Position numbers and translations under genes: made by a program | Source: an uncultured Clostridia bacterium | GTDB lineage: Bacteria > Bacillota > Clostridia > Christensenellales > Borkfalkiaceae | Reading direction: 5' to 3' | Assembly (NCBI GenBank): GCA_944367045.1 | Contig: CALVWI010000005.1 | Span: forward strand, 1-64,000 | Length of the DNA stretch: 64,000 nucleotides | In this document: positions 62,255-64,000 of the stretch, one piece after another | How positions within the stretch are numbered: position 1 is the first letter of the stretch | How the letters are laid out: each line of letters opens with the position of its first letter | The notes under the pieces: generated by a model | What the model was told of the DNA's origin: nothing | Seen by the model: only the letters and a program-made list of their open reading frames with translations | Databases searched by the model: none

Positions 62255-63013
62255 TTATTCCGCCTGAACGACCTGCCCGTTTTCAACGAGGGTGCCGTCC
62301 TCCAATTCGCCCGTGTACCAGCTCCATGCGCCGTCGTCGCCGATGGCGATATAGCCCTGAACGCCGTCCATCTGTCCCGCGCCGTAGGAACCCGTCTTCG
62401 GGCTGCCGTTCTCGAAAGTGCCCGTCCAATAGTTGCCGCCCGTCCAATGGAAAGTCCCCTCTCCGTTGATCCAGTCATTCGCAAACTCGCCGTAGTAATA
62501 GCAGCCGTTGTTGAACTGATAATAGCCCTGTCCGATGCGCATCTGCCCGACCCAGTCGCCATAGTACCAGTCGTAAGCGCCTTCTCCCTGCGGCCACACG
62601 AAAAACGCCTTGCCGTCGATCTGCCCGTTTTTAAATTCGCCGATGCCCAGGCACCCGTTGGCATAGCGCACCGTGCCGTAGCCGTTGAGCGCGCCGTTCA
62701 CGAACGTTCCTTCCGTCACGTCTCCGCCCGAGTTCGTCATCGTTCCCGTGCCGGTGATCTTATAGCCGTCCTCAAAGGTTCCGACATAAGTAAACCCTTC
62801 CGCAACGACCGTTCCCTCCGTGGGGACGCCGTCGGTCGTTGTGCCCGTGAACGTACCCCAACCCTCGTACACCTTGTCTGTCACCGTTTCGATGACAGGC
62901 TGCGTTTCGCCGCCCTCGTCCGGAACTTCCTGCTCGGTGCACCCGGCAAGCAGCAGGGAAGCCGACAGCCCCGCGGTAAGCAGAGCGGAGAACAGTAAAA
63001 ACTTTGCCTTCAT
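62255..63013 (-). CDS. MORN-repeat lipoprotein, shorter form
   Basis: A 252-residue lipoprotein (lipobox LLAGC) with a short acidic linker and about eight MORN-like repeats (VYEGWGTFTG, GTFVNGALNGYGTVRYANG, FANDWINGEGTFHW). It is related in layout to the 61286-62236 protein but not a close copy. AAGGAGG precedes its ATG. It lies between the arabinofuranosidase gene and the other MORN gene. Confidence 0.85.
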   Translation of the reverse strand: MKAKFLLFSALLTAGLSASLLLAGCTEQEVPDEGGETQPVIETVTDKVYEGWGTFTGTTTDGVPTEGTVVAEGFTYVGTFEDGYKITGTGTMTNSGGDVTEGTFVNGALNGYGTVRYANGCLGIGEFKNGQIDGKAFFVWPQGEGAYDWYYGDWVGQMRIGQGYYQFNNGCYYYGEFANDWINGEGTFHWTGGNYWTGTFENGSPKTGSYGAGQMDGVQGYIAIGDDGAWSWYTGELEDGTLVENGQVVQAE

Positions 63014-63042
63014 AACTTTTCCTCCTTATCTTTTTTATTCTC

Positions 63043-64000
63043 TCATCCGATGCGGATGACCAGAATCTGAACACTTTGCGGTCTGATGACCGCAAGGGCG
63101 GGCGCATCTTCCACGATACACTGCGCGGCGTCTGCGCCGACGGCATCGATCGCTTGCGCTGCGTTGCCCGCAATGCTCACCGATCTTTCGATGGTGTAAC
63201 TTTCGTCTTGCATCCCGATCGCGATCGAACGGTCGGACGGGTTGACGATCGCCAAAGACACCGTTTTGCCGTCCTCGCTGATGGTCGCCTGATAATCGAG
63301 CGCCGTGTCGCGATCCGTCTGGCGGATGTATGCCGTAAGGGCATATTTCTGCATATACTTCGCGTACGCCTGCAGCACCAGGCCCACGGGCGAGAACGCA
63401 GCTCCCGTACCGTCGGCATAGATCGCCGCGGGAGCGTCCTCCCTTGCCGCACTGAATACCGCATCCGAGTAGTTCGCCATGCCGACGATGTCGGCATTTT
63501 CAATGAACAGGTTGAGCGAAGCCGCGATCCCAAGCGCGTCGCGCATCGTAGCCTGCGCGCTCCATGCGAATGCGTACTCGTCGAACGCGATCCTAACATG
63601 AGCGGCGTCCGGGTATTTTTCCAACAGGGCGCGGTGATTGTTCAGCCGCAGCGTGAAGTTCCCCGTGATGGATACGATATGCGAAGCGTTTGACTTTTCC
63701 GCGTCGTTGACGGCATAGAGGTGCTCGCCGATATAGTCGAGGTTTTCCGCGCAATTTGCAAGCATCCCCTCCGACCAAAGGCTCGCGTTGTCGCCGCAGC
63801 CCGTGATCAGGATATCGGCATCGACGGCCTTCATCGCCTCGGCAAACGCATTGTGCCGCACGACGTATTCATCGATCTGGACGTGTCCGATCTGCCAATC
63901 TCCCTGCATCTCGTTCCCGACGCACCAATAGCGGATGCCATAGGGTTCCGGATGCCCGTTCTCGGCGCGCAGAGCCCCGTATTCCGCAGCGGTACTCCCG
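63043..64000 (-). CDS. GH51 alpha-L-arabinofuranosidase, C-terminal part (cut by window edge)
   Basis: The reading frame is open to the end of the window; about 319 residues are visible. They include YWCVGNEMQGDWQ with the acid/base Glu and IAFDEYAFAW with the nucleophile Glu, the two catalytic motifs of GH51. The C-terminal beta-sandwich (from about 63350 leftward) is complete and ends SVQILVIRIG. It removes arabinofuranosyl side groups from arabinan, arabinoxylan or related polymers. It is the earliest visible gene of the second fructan locus, so that locus may act on mixed arabinose- and fructose-containing material. Confidence 0.88.
   Translation of the reverse strand, partial: GSTAAEYGALRAENGHPEPYGIRYWCVGNEMQGDWQIGHVQIDEYVVRHNAFAEAMKAVDADILITGCGDNASLWSEGMLANCAENLDYIGEHLYAVNDAEKSNASHIVSITGNFTLRLNNHRALLEKYPDAAHVRIAFDEYAFAWSAQATMRDALGIAASLNLFIENADIVGMANYSDAVFSAAREDAPAAIYADGTGAAFSPVGLVLQAYAKYMQKYALTAYIRQTDRDTALDYQATISEDGKTVSLAIVNPSDRSIAIGMQDESYTIERSVSIAGNAAQAIDAVGADAAQCIVEDAPALAVIRPQSVQILVIRIG

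Overview
The window looks like chromosomal DNA of an anaerobic, carbohydrate-using member of the Bacillota (Clostridia), possibly a gut Christensenellales-type lineage. The evidence is LplB/LplC and BMP-type ABC transporters, clear AGGAGG ribosome binding sites, sigma-A promoters of the TTGACA-N17-TATAAT type, GH32 fructan enzymes and high GC coding sequence. The lineage is inferred, because no rRNA gene lies inside the window.

Positions 1-7.5 kb: the left edge holds a strong leftward promoter with phased A-tracts and a structured leader, perhaps of an rRNA operon lying just outside. It is followed by a leftward corA-fmdB unit with a leader peptide and attenuator, a lipoprotein that resembles a dead M1 peptidase, and a rightward operon of aconitase X (large and small subunits) plus an old-yellow-enzyme reductase. 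Positions 7.5-12.9 kb: a leftward pfk-ppx-ppk-kinase operon joins glycolysis to polyphosphate turnover. Positions 12.9-19.3 kb: a complete leftward F1Fo ATP synthase operon (atpB-E-F-A-G-D-C). It has no separate delta gene; instead the C-terminal part of delta is fused to the N-terminus of alpha. Positions 19.5-27.5 kb: an HPP-like membrane protein, a secreted protein, a MutT-type Nudix enzyme, xanthine phosphoribosyltransferase and a four-gene BMP-type nucleoside ABC transporter.

Positions 27.6-44.25 kb hold the most unusual locus: eight tightly packed leftward genes behind one consensus promoter. They encode two membrane-anchored McrB-like AAA+ ATPases, a DUF2357/McrC-like coiled-coil protein without a nuclease domain, a cytoplasmic GH3 glycosidase fold fused through a membrane hairpin to a dead third copy of the same AAA domain, two small membrane proteins with beta-rich cytoplasmic domains, a 1758-residue surface protein with five transglutaminase-like domains, and a second surface protein made of MBG-like repeats. 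I infer an ATP-driven, membrane-spanning machine that controls an extracellular transglutaminase-like module. I know of no described system with this composition.

Positions 44.4-64 kb: a lipoprotein gene, then two fructan loci. The first (54.9-45.3 kb, leftward) encodes an LplBC-type ABC importer, a carbohydrate-binding lipoprotein, fructokinase and two GH32 enzymes, with a divergent LacI regulator and a palindromic operator. The second (64-56.3 kb, leftward) encodes a GH51 arabinofuranosidase (cut by the window edge), two MORN-repeat lipoproteins, two SGNH hydrolases, a GH32 lipoprotein, an ArsR-type regulator and a second fructokinase. Both loci end in the same two-hairpin RNA element, suggesting shared post-transcriptional control or a common origin.
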